From the NCBI GenBank assembly GCA_001692895.1, contig KV748225.1, positions 1,116,001 to 1,180,000 on the forward strand: a DNA stretch of 64,000 bases, in the 5' to 3' direction. The DNA is from Cenococcum geophilum 1.58. Lineage: Eukaryota; Ascomycota; Dothideomycetes; Gloniales; Gloniaceae. Both the position numbers and the translations under genes were made by a program. Below the pieces are notes generated by a model. That model was not told the origin of the DNA. It did not search any database and worked only from the letters and a program-made list of their open reading frames with translations. This document shows positions 35,545 through 46,247 of this stretch, one piece after another (the first letter of the stretch is position 1; every line of letters starts with the position of its first letter).

Positions 35545-36227
35545 GTAGGATACTACTCTAGGTGAACTGTGGAAAGGTAAGTGAAATTGCGTGCGACAGG
35601 ATGGAACGGTAGTTCAGTTGGGTTTGATTTTTCCCGCTTTTGCATGATGACTTTTTCGATAACACTCGTTTGTCTATATATTTCATGACCCCCTTTTAAC
35701 GGCCTTTCTCCGTAGTCTTAGCGTGGTTTTTGAGCCCTATAACTAATATAGTGTATGGCTTTATCCTCGGTTCTGACTTGCAATTTCGTGCATTCTGGAC
35801 CTTGAGATGTCGCTTCCATTGCGGAGAACTTACTGATTTCTGGAGAGTTTGACATCTCATCTACACGGCTTTTCAAGGCAGCCGCGGTGTTTCAACCCCA
35901 CTGGGCTATATATCTGAGCATTGGGCCATGATTCGGTGAAGCGTCACCGGGAGTTACCCGGCGAAGACTGAGCAAAGTGATACGTTCCCCTTCTACAACA
36001 TTCTACCAATGTTTCGATTCACGAACGACCGGAAAATCACGCTGTAGCGCTAAAGCAAAAGCGAAGAACCATCCAAGCACCGCGTCTTCTACGCTAGCAG
36101 GCCTAACTCAACTACCTAAACACCACATTCCGCCGCCACCATCACCGCCACCACCCTCTGCTTTGCACGCACCTAACCGCGTGCATAACCATCTCGCAGC
36201 TCATCCACCTGCAGCACGCCCTCTTCC
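35545..36227. other. intergenic region, 3' side of SPE2
   Basis: No supported gene. A Pro/His-rich 98-codon frame at 35977-36273 is low complexity and overlaps the next pseudogene in another frame. It could preserve part of that gene's N-terminus. Confidence 0.35.
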
Positions 36228-36746
36228 ATGTTCCAACATCCGACCTCCAGTTCTGCCCGGTTTAAGGGGTTGAATTCGAAGAATAGGCGGCTTGAGGAGA
36301 GGGCTAGGGATAGTGCTTTGGATGAATCGGATGGCAAGTACTGAGGCTGTGATTGCGCACTTTGGCTGATGTGTTCATTGTGTAGGAGAGATGAATACGG
36401 AGAGCTAGGCGCATCGATAGCTTCCGCTTACTAAAGCATTAGAGTCGACAGCAGTTTTTATGGCTGGAGAAGTTAAAGAGGCATTGACGGTTCAGACAAG
36501 AACGGAGAGAAGCCTTTTGCCGGCGACAAGGGCCACTGTGCGATTTCCGCCATCTATCAAAGCGATCATGAAGGCACCAAACGGTCCGCCTCCCTTGAGC
36601 TTGACACAGGAGCTTTGGTCCAAGATGGAGGTTGTTACAGACCAGAAGAGAGAGTCAAGCTGGAACAAGAGGATGCATCATACCTCCTTGCTATAGAAGA
36701 ATCCCTGCAAGACCCTGAGGGGGGCGGATTCGCACCATTAAACTAG
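36228..36746 (+). pseudogene. Dead gene with a UIM-like C-terminus, at the edge of the repeat compartment
   Basis: ATG 36228 opens FKGLNSKNRRLEERARDSAL and SDGK. A plausible intron (36338-36385, GTACTG..GTAG) leads into RDEYGELGASIASAY, TAA (36432-36434), a short stretch, TAA (36474-36476), then an open run to the stop at 36746. The end reads KLEQEDASYLLAIEESLQD and GGGFAPLN, close to a ubiquitin-interacting motif (acidic run, Ala-Ile-xx-Ser-Leu). Both internal stops stay in one frame and would be CAA before a C-to-T change at CpA. Upstream in the same frame more TAA codons occur, so the true start is uncertain. The family is not recognised. The gene borders the repeat compartment, which fits RIP leakage. 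Confidence 0.5.
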
Positions 36747-37020
36747 ATGTCTGCTTTAGCTGATCGAAACCTACCTCTCTAAAGTGGCTATACTCTTTTT
36801 AGAGTCTTAATACTAAGCCTATAGCTCTATTATATCCATATATTATTCCCTTATAAACTTTTTTAATGAACTCCTTTATAATACCCCTTAGTATATATAT
36901 AGCCTCTTAATACTTATATTACTCTAAGTCTAGATCCTTAAGTTATACTTCTTAAATCCTTTATACCTAAATAAGCTTAGGCCCCTAAAACTCGGTCGCC
37001 CCCAAAACCCAGTCACTATA

Positions 37021-37263
37021 TATTACGGCACTGGCAGAAGATGGCAGAACTTAGTTGGCAGAACTTAGTTGGCAGAACTTGGCAGAGCTTTGCAATTATG
37101 TGACTAGGGGACCGCATAAAAAAGAACCACTACTTCGGCCGGCGCTACTCTTCTTCCCCTTTCCTTTCTCTAGCTTTAGATCCTTGTTTACGGACAATCC
37201 AATTATATAGGCTTGCGCGTCCCTCTTGCCGTACTCGTGCCTTAATTAATTAAGTCGTTAATA
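37021..37263 (+). repeat. Gypsy LTR, plus orientation
   Basis: Begins TATTACGGCACTGG and ends GTCGTTAATA; the expected TG..CA ends have become TA..TA, as RIP would do. It contains tandem copies of a 14-base unit with the core TTGGCAGAACTTAG. Its complement recurs at 39,356-39,533 plus 46,253-46,314, and at 52,096-52,359. Confidence 0.7.
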
Positions 37264-38839
37264 TTATCTAAAGCTTATCTACTCTTCTTTTTAAGAAGAA
37301 ACTTAAATATATTTACGGACTATAAATAGGATAAGGATATAAAAACAGACCTAAAGGATATATAAAAATAGAATAAAAACCTAAGGACAGGATAGAACTA
37401 AAAGGATATATAAAATATAACCTAAAGGACCCATATAGACTAGAACTCTTAAAGAAACTACTAAAAATTACCTAATACCCCTACTACTATAGTAAGAAAT
37501 ATAGTAGCCAGTAAAGCAGCTATATAACTCTTAACTACCTCTAATAGTAAAATAGTAATTAACTTAAACTCCTAGGTAGAGCTTATAGTAACTAATACTA
37601 AAATTAAATAACTTTAAGAATTGCTTAAAACTAGAGATACTTCTATACTTAGTAATAAGTTATTAGACACCTAAAGGCTTATTATAATCCTTAAGGCCTT
37701 AGCCTAATATATAGTATTACTATTACTATAGTCTATAAAGATTATAGACGGAACTAACCCTATATATAATAATTAGAAGCTTTAACTATAAAATAAACTT
37801 AAAGTTAATGCAGATTACTTCCTTACTATTTAAGCTAAAATGGCCTATATTTTTAGCCGTACTGGCGGGGATATATAGATATATTTACGTCCATAATACG
37901 CCTAAGACTTAGTAAACCCGTTCCTCTTTAAAAAAAGAGATAATTATCTACCTATCTTCTATTTATAAGGACCCTTTTAAGGTATAAAACGCTTACCTTA
38001 ATTATAGGAGCTTGAATAAAAAAATAATAGACTTTTTTAGTTTTTTAGACCTACTTTTTAGACCTAATTAGCTAAGCCTAAATTCCCTATAAAGATTTAA
38101 TGCTAGACCTCTTTAATAAGCTTACCCTAGATCTATAGAGCGCTATACTACTAGTTTTACTGCTATATAAACGCTAAAGGTACTTATAAACTACTGTCTA
38201 GCTATTAACTAAGGCTTTTATTAAATTAAGGTATAAGCTAAGCAGTATAAAGCTAAAAACTCTTTAAACTAAATTATAAGGTGACTACTTTAAAAACGGC
38301 CTATAGTACCCTAGCATAATTTATAGCTTTTATAGTACTAGCTATATAGCCTACTATTAATTTAGTAGCTAGTTATATAGCTAGTCCTACTATAGGTCTA
38401 GCGTATACTTAGCCTATATATAGTAACCCCTATAAATAGGCCCTTAGTAATTAAAAAGCTTACTTTTTATATAGTTAAAAGGACTACTTTACTAAAAACT
38501 ACTAAATAAAGGCAAGAATGGATAAGGTTTTATTAATCTAAGAGAATATTATAAAGTTAGAAAAAAAGGAACCCTAAAAAAAGACCCCTCTTTAGGGCAA
38601 AAAGGGATTAATATATTATATATTAATCTAAATCGGCTAGTTAGTAGAAGAAGCTACACTATCCCTTATACTTTATTCCGTAGTAAATATTAAGTTTTAA
38701 CCTTTATTTTAACTAACTTTAAAGTAAATACCTTTACTTTAATAGATACCTAGTACGCTATAAAGCTAGCTAGCCTTTTAAATATACCCCTTAAAGAACT
38801 ACCTAAACTAATTTCTATTTATAGGTATAATAGATAGAT
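37021..38839 (+). mobile_element. Truncated Gypsy-type LTR element, 5' half
   Basis: A 5' LTR (37,021-37,263) is followed by gag-like and protease-region sequence that matches the complement of the minus-strand Gypsy at 46-52 kb, so it is the same family in opposite orientation. Homology ends abruptly at about 38,839, where a new LTR-like TGTTACAGCAC begins. The rest of the element is missing or displaced. All frames are broken. Confidence 0.65.
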
Positions 38840-39533
38840 TGTTACAGCACTATTATAGGCCCTAGTTAGGGGCTTGGCTGAGCCTTGGCGCTATATATAT
38901 AGACATATCCTTTCCTTAACCTTCTTTTAGTCCCTATCTTAGAATTCTTATTTACTAGCTACTAATAGATTCTATTCTTTTAACTAAGCCTTTATATTAA
39001 TCTAAGACTAATAATAATTTTACTTTATATAAATGCGCTGAGGCTTACTAAGGTAAGTTAACTAGTAATATATTTACTGTAGCCTAAAGGACTAACCTAA
39101 CCCAACTAACTTAGTAGATATTAGTACCGTACTACTAAGGACTAGACAACGATAGTGTAATACGCCTACTATTATAACCTAACGATAATCGTGCCAATAT
39201 GCCTATAATCTACTAACTTAACCTAACTAACTAACTAACTAATTAACTAGTTAACTGACTAGAGCTATTTTTAGACAATTAAAATAAAGATATAGAAAGA
39301 TATACCTATAATTTAAGATAGTAAGGGAGAAAGCATATTATAATCTATTATATAGTGTTAGCGACTTAGTTAATCGAGGCACAAGCACGATAAAAGGGAC
39401 GCGCAAGCCTATACGAATGGTAGTCCATAAACGAGAATCTAAAGCTAGGGAAAGGAAAGAAGAAGAGGAGCAGCGCAGCTTAATGTTTTATAAGATCTTC
39501 GCGTCACGTAACCGCAATATGCGGCAATCTGTG

Positions 39534-39761
39534 TGTTGGTATGCTTTAACAACGTGTAGAATACATATATCACAATGATATGTACTATGCGGTGTTGTAA
39601 ATGGATGTTGTCTTTTAATACGAAGAAGGGTAAGGAACTTAAGGTTCCTTACTACGCTAGTGCCGCGGTGACACGTGACGGCAACTTGCCTTATGTAACG
39701 GCAACTTGCTACACGTGGCGGCAATTTGCCTCCTATTGCAATGTAATATATTCTAGCTACA
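39534..39761 (-). repeat. Copia 3' LTR
   Basis: 228 bp, nearly identical to 46,020-46,247. Most differences are C/T or G/A transitions, as expected from RIP. It holds short GGCAACTTGC-type repeats. Confidence 0.88.
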
Positions 39762-39867
39762 CTGGGAGTACTTTAGAAAATGCGGAGGACTAGTATCCTA
39801 TAACTGTGTAGTTCGAAAATCCATATATACACTTCTCTTTCTTTTCTTTCTTCCTTCCTTCCTTACC

Positions 39868-40080
39868 CTATGCCTTTATATTAGTGCTATTATTAGTAGC
39901 ATATTCTACCCATTCTACTATCTTTAACTTAATTCGGTTTGTATTAATAAGTCGCTTAAGAGCTAATAACGGTTTACTTTTAGTTATGGCGTCCGCAGGG
40001 TTACTGTCTCCATTAATCCACTTAACTTTAGCTATTTCGCGTCTTTTATATAACTGACGTAGGCATATAACATTAATCAT
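39868..40080 (-). pseudogene. Copia polyprotein C-terminus (RNase H end)
   Basis: An open stretch reads LRQLYKRREIAKVKWING, then GDSNPADAITKSKPLLAL, the typical end of Ty1-copia polyproteins, followed by LKRLINTN. It is a fragment of a broken polyprotein; the upstream part carries stops. Confidence 0.8.
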
Positions 40081-40901
40081 AAGTCTCTTCTTCTATATAG
40101 TTCCTAGTTTAATAAGGCATTTATAAATCGACTTTAAATTGGTGCAAAGGATAAGTGGTAGGCTAATATTAAGTTGCAATTTAACTGTAGCCTTAATTGC
40201 AGCGCTAATATTGAAACCATAGGCCATAGCATATAATTTAGAGGCTAGTACGCTTTTAGTAATTCTCTTGCATTTGACTAAGGACCAGTAGACGATGTTC
40301 GCCTTATTTAATAAGTCTACTAATACTAGGATGTATCCAATCTGTGATAAGAGATCCTTATTATTTGTAAATAAGGAATTAGTGAATATAAGTAGTTGTA
40401 ATATCTCTATGTCGAGTTTAACAAAGTTTAAACCTCTTATTAGGTTCTTAATTTGCCACTAAATCCTCTTATTAAGTAGTTTTACGTCTTTCTCGTTAGG
40501 GTTAATTACCTAGGCAGCGTAGGATAAATTAAAAGAAGTTTTAGGCTGGCATACGGACGCAATATAAGCTCCTCTTGCTTATTAGGCGATGTATTAGTCC
40601 TTAAGTGTAAGTGCTGTGCAAATAGTGCCTCTAAAACTAGTTATTATAATAGCTTCCTTAATATTAACAAGGGTTAAGTTCTAGTATTGGCGCTCCTGTG
40701 TAAGCGTAATTATATAATCCTATTGTCAGATAATACCTCCGTTAAACTTAATTAGGTGTTCCGGCGTAAGTTATTCGCGTTCCTTAGTTAGAAACTTAGC
40801 TTTCTTAATCTTCTCCTATTCTAAAGCTGTAAAGACTAAGTTAGCTAGTAGAAGGGTGTTATTAGTCTATAAACCAACTATTCCGGAATTTATAGGGTTG
40901 T

Positions 40902-42370
40902 CTCTACGGCTCCGAAAAAAGAGGCCGAAATGAGGCACGTGCGCATCGCCCCTCACAACACCGAATCTTGTGCTTCAAAACACCAAATATTATATACAAA
41001 TATAACTTAATACCGGATCATCTGCCCATCTGCCCTCTTACACTCATACAAGCGCTTAGTATACCAATTATAGTACTCTACAATCTGCTCCTGGTCCACT
41101 TAATTATCCCAAATATCTGTAAAATGCTCTAGTGCCTCCTCCTTACTTTTTACCCGTATTGCATGGAACTTCTTCTTAATAGAATGGGCTAGAGACTCCA
41201 TAATTAAAAGATCGGGTAAAGAGCTAGGCAAAGTTAAAAGATTTAGGTCATAATCCTTTGCCCACTTAATTATAGCCCTTAATCTATGGGCTGAATCCGC
41301 ATCTTGGCACAACGTAATTCCCTTAGTATTAATTTTTTTGAGAAGCTGAGGCAACACCTGCTCAGTATATACTTTAGTGTTCATTTTTCCCACGCCATTT
41401 GGCACCTTATAGCCAATAATTGTCCTCTAGGTCTTGCCAATAATAACAAAGATATTAAACAATTTGAGGTGTTTATTCTCTCTGGCCTTTTCCCTTTTAT
41501 CTTTCTTTATAGTTCCTTTCTTCCTATAGACGTTCTATAGCAAGTAGCGGTAATAATTACCACTACGTCGCTTAATTTGGTGTGTAATTTTAGGTCTAAT
41601 ACCGAAGTGGAATTCATTACAAAAAGCGACATTATCCCAATCGGGTGGGTGTGGCCTCTTCTCTAAGTTAATATTACACCATACTTTTCTAGCTAAGGCC
41701 TAATCTAGATTAAGCCACTTCTCCTCTTCCATAATAGCGTTAATAAGGCCTTAATCTTTCTTGCATGCTTGCTGAATTAGCTTATTACCAAGAAAACGTT
41801 AACCGGGCGGTTTTAAATGGTGGACTATTGGAAGCTTAACACCGGCATCCTCTGCCACATTCTACCACGGTTTTCCCTTATTATCTTGGTGTATATTAGG
41901 GTCGTTAAAATACACGGCGATGGCCGCTGTATCATCCTTTGTAATTCCCCCTTTTCTACCTCTCGTCTCGGGTCCTTCTTAATTATGTAGTGTTCGACAT
42001 TAGTTAGAAGCCAGAATTCGGGATTATACACGCTCAGGAACCCCAGTAATCTCACGAATTTGGGTAGAAGTAAGAGACTTGCCCAGGTACTAAGCGGTTA
42101 CTTTGGTAGCAAAAACACTGGCACGGGACGGAGTATCTAGGTGTCTGTTTTCCCCGGCTTTATGGACCATTTCTAGTGGCGGAGTGAAGTGCTTAGCCCG
42201 GGATTTGCGATATTTAGGTTCCTTTCGAATGCGAGCCATAATTTAGGCTTTCAACGGGCAAATTTGGTATTGATTTGGTGGTGTTGTGGTGTTTTGTTTT
42301 CAAATTAGGAGTTGTTTTAGTGGGGTGCGCACGGTGCCTCATTTCGGCCTCTTTTTTCGGAGCCGTAGAG
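40902..42370 (-). mobile_element. Tc1/mariner-like DNA transposon with 37-bp terminal inverted repeats
   Basis: A perfect 37-bp inverted repeat bounds it: 40,902-40,938 and 42,334-42,370, outer ends CTCTACGGCTCCG. Both sides carry GTTGT (40,897-40,901 and 42,371-42,375). The transposase relic runs on the minus strand. It interrupts the Copia RT region. The TIRs show no mismatch although the interior carries stops. Confidence 0.85.
41007..42239 (-). pseudogene. Tc1/mariner-like transposase, broken
   Basis: ATG at 42239 opens MARIRKEPKYRKSRAKHF. The reading then meets several stops and ends YECKRADGQMIRY at 41007. The longest open part (41405-41100) holds the catalytic-core landmarks: CQDADSAHR for the second Asp and PSSLPDLLIMESL for the third acidic residue. 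Length of about 410 codons is usual for fungal Tc1/mariner-type enzymes. Not functional as written. Confidence 0.8.
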
Positions 42371-42375
42371 GTTGT

Positions 42376-42900
42376 TAAGGTGGAGTAAGCAGGGGTTATA
42401 AGTAGATTAGCTTATGTTTAGTTCTTTAATATAGTGGTTATAGTAAGTCTTAAACCAATGATTACCTACCTTAGGAATGCCGTATAAAGGTCTAATAACC
42501 TTTAGAATTGTGCCTTGTAAGACTTTAAGTGCCATACTAAGTTTAAGAGGTGCCCTAATATAGAAATCTTAATTTAGTTTTATAGCTGATTGTATATAGG
42601 CCTATAAAATATCTCGTAAGTAGAGATGTGTGCTATTGTTCTAAGTTATAGCCGTAATATAAAGAATAAGGCGTTGGCTGACTTATTGGATTATAGGTGA
42701 TTAGGTTAATATAAGGTCTTTTTCTAGGTCATTATATGCCTATATAACTAGTCTTAACTTCTTAAAGGCTTTATTAGAACTAGGGTTCTTAATCTTATTA
42801 ACGAATCTAGAGTTAAATACTCTGTTGCTTTATGGTATATCTTTAGGGTTAACTAATTCAAAAACTCCTTTCTTAAGTAATCCCTTAATTTCCTTCTAGC
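42376..42900 (-). pseudogene. Copia reverse transcriptase relic
   Basis: Readable between stops: LLKKGVFELVNPKDIP, RFVNKIKNPSSNKAFKKLR, HLYLRDI, FYIRAPLKLSMAL and RPLYGIPKVGNH. These are the palm-domain blocks of Ty1-copia RT. The DNA transposon is inserted immediately downstream in reading direction. Confidence 0.75.
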
Positions 42901-45729
42901 ATAATACTATAAACTAATTAGACTTTATAAGTTAATTATTATCCTTATCTTATAGGTATATTAAAATGTTTGCGGTATTAGCTTTAATAGGGTACTTGCG
43001 TGGTTTACCTCTTTTACACTTAACAGGTTAAGGTCCAAGCTTAGTTTAAGGTAGGGGTTCAGGCTTAGTTTAAGGTGGTTCACTTTCATCGTCTTCTAGC
43101 TGCGTATCCTCTGTAATCTTAGGGTCTACTAGATATAGTTTCACGACCGTGCTGCGGAAGTTAGTAGGTCTGTGGGGAAGTTATATAGTATAGGTCTTAT
43201 TTTTAATGCTAAGTAGGTTGTGCGGACTAGACCAGTAGCTAGGTTGGCCTATAGGTCCTTCTCTCTATACCAATACGGGTGAGTTAAGTGGTAGGTTATG
43301 GATTATAGTTATTTTGGGTCTATTGCGCATGTTAAGGGTATCTACCACTTAGCGCTTAGCTCTAAGCTTCTTAACTTCTTCTATAGCCTTTTTAAGAGCT
43401 GCTGCTCGTTATATAACTGTAGGGTTAGGTACGTCAGATTATACTATACGTAGGTAAGCTCTAAATACTAGTAAGGTGGGTATAAGACCGTTAGGGCCTG
43501 CGGAATCGTTAATTGCTTTAAAAGCTATTTATAGGGCTATGTCCTTACTAATATCTAGCAGTTTTGCAGTAATGATATGGTATATGCGACGGAGGGGGTC
43601 ATAGTAGCGTTCTACTATTCCGACTGAATTGTGGGCTTTAATAGGTATACTTCTTATAACTATTCCAAATATTATAGCGTATTGTTTAAATTCCTTACTC
43701 ATAAAATTCTTGCCTATATTATGTATAATAATATTAGGAGGTCCTAGGTATATGTTAATCCAGCATATTTATAATATATCCCATATATACTTAGCGCTAA
43801 TGTTTTACAGCTATCTGCTAGCTTAAAATTGTGTTCCTTTATTAACAATATATAAAAGGGGTGCGCCATTAATATACATAATATTAACCACGATTAAATA
43901 GTTAAAATTAATAATATTATATAAGGTAAATCTAAATCTACTAGGCGACTTTCTATGTTTTTAACAATGGTGGTAGTAGCGTGTGAGATAATCTAAGGTC
44001 TTACTGTTAATATTATGCCCTAAGTGTTTAAGTATTCGTATAAGACGCTCAGCTAAAGGGTGGCCAAAACGGTGATGTAGTCGCTTTAATTCTACGTTGG
44101 TGAGGTAGTAGGGGTTTTATTCGAATGATTTAGTTAAATAAGTATACAGGGATGTGTTCTAAAGTAGGAAAGGGTGGCTAAAGCGACGTACGACGGGTAC
44201 TTCGCTCCAAGGGGTAATTAGCATATTTTTTAGGTTGTTATAGTATACTTATAGGTAGTCTATATCTGCCAAGCAAAGTAAAAATAGGGTGTTAACCTTA
44301 ATAATATAAAACTTGATTATGCCAATTAGGGTGATTACTTTAGCTAATCTGATTAATAAGGTTAATCTAATGCCGAACTATACGTTAACCATGCCTTATG
44401 TGGTAGTATTAAGCTGTATATTAGTATTAAGTCTCTAAAATACTAAGAATTGGCTATATCCTACTGTGGATCGTTTAGATGCTTTTATATTAATTATTAT
44501 ACCTATAAACTTATCTACAGTATAGCGGGACATAGATGTAGTTATATTGTAGGTAAAGGGGTCCTAGTCGGTTATAAGAGGTACTATATTATCTATGGTT
44601 GTAACCAAATGGCCAAAGGCTTTATTAGCTAGGGTGGTGGCCATAGAAATCGCTTTCTGCTGTTCCACTTGCCCAAGGGAGGTATAGTAGTAATTAATAT
44701 TTAGTTGTAAGTTCTTGTTAGTTGCCTTATAACTTATATTAATAGTTAGTGCTTAAAAAGCTTCCTTAAGCTCTTCTTCTGAGTCGGTATTGTTATCCTT
44801 ATAATCTATAATATATTAGTTAAGTCGTTTCTTAAATTGGTTATTGAATTTGCTAAACCTATCTCTATTGGCAGTTCTAAACTTGGCTTTAAACTCTTCT
44901 TACTCCTCCTTAGTATATCTCTATAAGCGATATCCTTCCCTATTACATACGAAGTAACGTAGTTTCTTTTGGTTGCGGTTATACGGAGGGTTATTGCGGT
45001 TGCTGTGGTCGTAGTTATTATCTCTTTTATAGAACCGTTGGTCTGTAAAAAAGGCTTATATCTTCTCCGTATATTCTTTCTTGTATGCTATAATAGACGA
45101 TTAAAGTTTATTAATAAGGGCTCTAAGGTTATCCAGTGGGTTAAAGACTACATATCTATATGCTAGTATTCCCTGGTAAGAAGTAACGATTTTATTGTAA
45201 AGGAAGTCTATGGTTTGTAAGGTAGGTCTAAGGCTATACTATAGTTAACGAAGTCTGTGGATTAACAATTAGAGATATTCGCTTGTTAACTTATCTGTGT
45301 TTCCTGCTATTACTGTTATAAGTATAATAGTGTTTTACTTGTCTAGGTTCTTACGTTAAAATTCTAGTCCTTTAAAGAAATTCTAAAGGTGCTTATAAGC
45401 TTTAGCAAATAGTAGGTAAGATAGTTAGTTTATATAGAAGTATAAGGGGATTTGCGTAAAGATATTAACCGTAAAGTCCTTAAAATCTCCCTAGAACGAT
45501 TTCTAGAGTGTTAAGTTAAGCTGGTTATATATCTCTGTGTATAGGTACATCTTGCATTATAAGTAGTTAGTTAGTTCATCTTTGGAGGCTTCTATTAGGT
45601 TAATCCTATTTTCCTATTTAGCTGCTTCTTCCTCCTAGTCTTTCTCTATTCCTAATATCTTATATCTTATATATTGTTTGGGTAAGTAAGGGTAAAGGTA
45701 AGGGTGTTTAAAAGGTAAAGGTAGGGGAA

Positions 45730-45765
45730 CGGTTAAGGAGGCGGTTAAGGAGGCGGTTAAGGAGA
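45730..45765. repeat. Short 12-bp minisatellite
   Basis: Three tandem units CGGTTAAGGAGG, the last with one change, preceded by GGTAAAGG-type imperfect repeats, within the 5' part of the Copia internal region. Confidence 0.7.
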
Positions 45766-46019
45766 TGGTTTAAGTTAATTAAGTAGGGTAAAGTGCTCTG
45801 CGCAGTAGTCTTCTAAAATAGATAGAACGAGATATCTAAAAGTCGTCGTGGATACCAGATAAGTACTCCTAGGTGGTTTCTCTTCTTCTCTTTAACTAAA
45901 ATAGGCTGATATAAAAGGTAGATAAGTACAACTATCTTCTAATCTGCTGTAAGGTGGATAGTATAACTGTCTTCTAAGCTATCTGCGTATTTCCTAATCT
46001 GTGCGCGCTTACTAATTAG

Positions 46020-46247
46020 TGTTAGTATGCTTTAACAACGTGTAGAATATATATATTACAATGATATATACTATACGGTGTTGTAGATAGATGTTGTCTT
46101 TTAATACGAAGAAGGGTGAGGAACTTAAGGTTCTTTACCACGCTAGTGCCGCGGTGACACGTGACGGCAACTTGCCTTACGTAACGGCAACTTGCCACAC
46201 GTGGCGGCAATTTGCCTCCTATTGCAATGTAATATATTCTAGCTACA
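46020..46247 (-). repeat. Copia 5' LTR
   Basis: 228-bp partner of 39,534-39,761. It is followed on the right by CTATG and resumed Gypsy LTR sequence (GCAACTTGCTGG). Confidence 0.88.

Larger units (their letters stand above)
39534..46247 (-). mobile_element. Copia LTR retrotransposon
   Basis: Two 228-bp direct LTRs, 39,534-39,761 and 46,020-46,247, with TG..CA ends. The flanking target duplication is CTGTG (39,529-39,533) and CTATG (46,248-46,252), one G-to-A apart. It is inserted in the 3' LTR of the minus-strand Gypsy. Internal relics on the minus strand are RT (about 42,900-42,376; LLKKGVFELVNPKDIP, FYIRAPL, RPLYGIP) and the RNase H C-terminus (40,080-39,868). The element is about 5.2 kb without the DNA transposon inside it. 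Confidence 0.88.

Noticed and set aside
45725..45775. Tandem GGTTAAGGAGG units considered as a CRISPR-like or telomere-like array
   Set aside because: Only three 12-bp units without spacers, and not a telomeric sequence.
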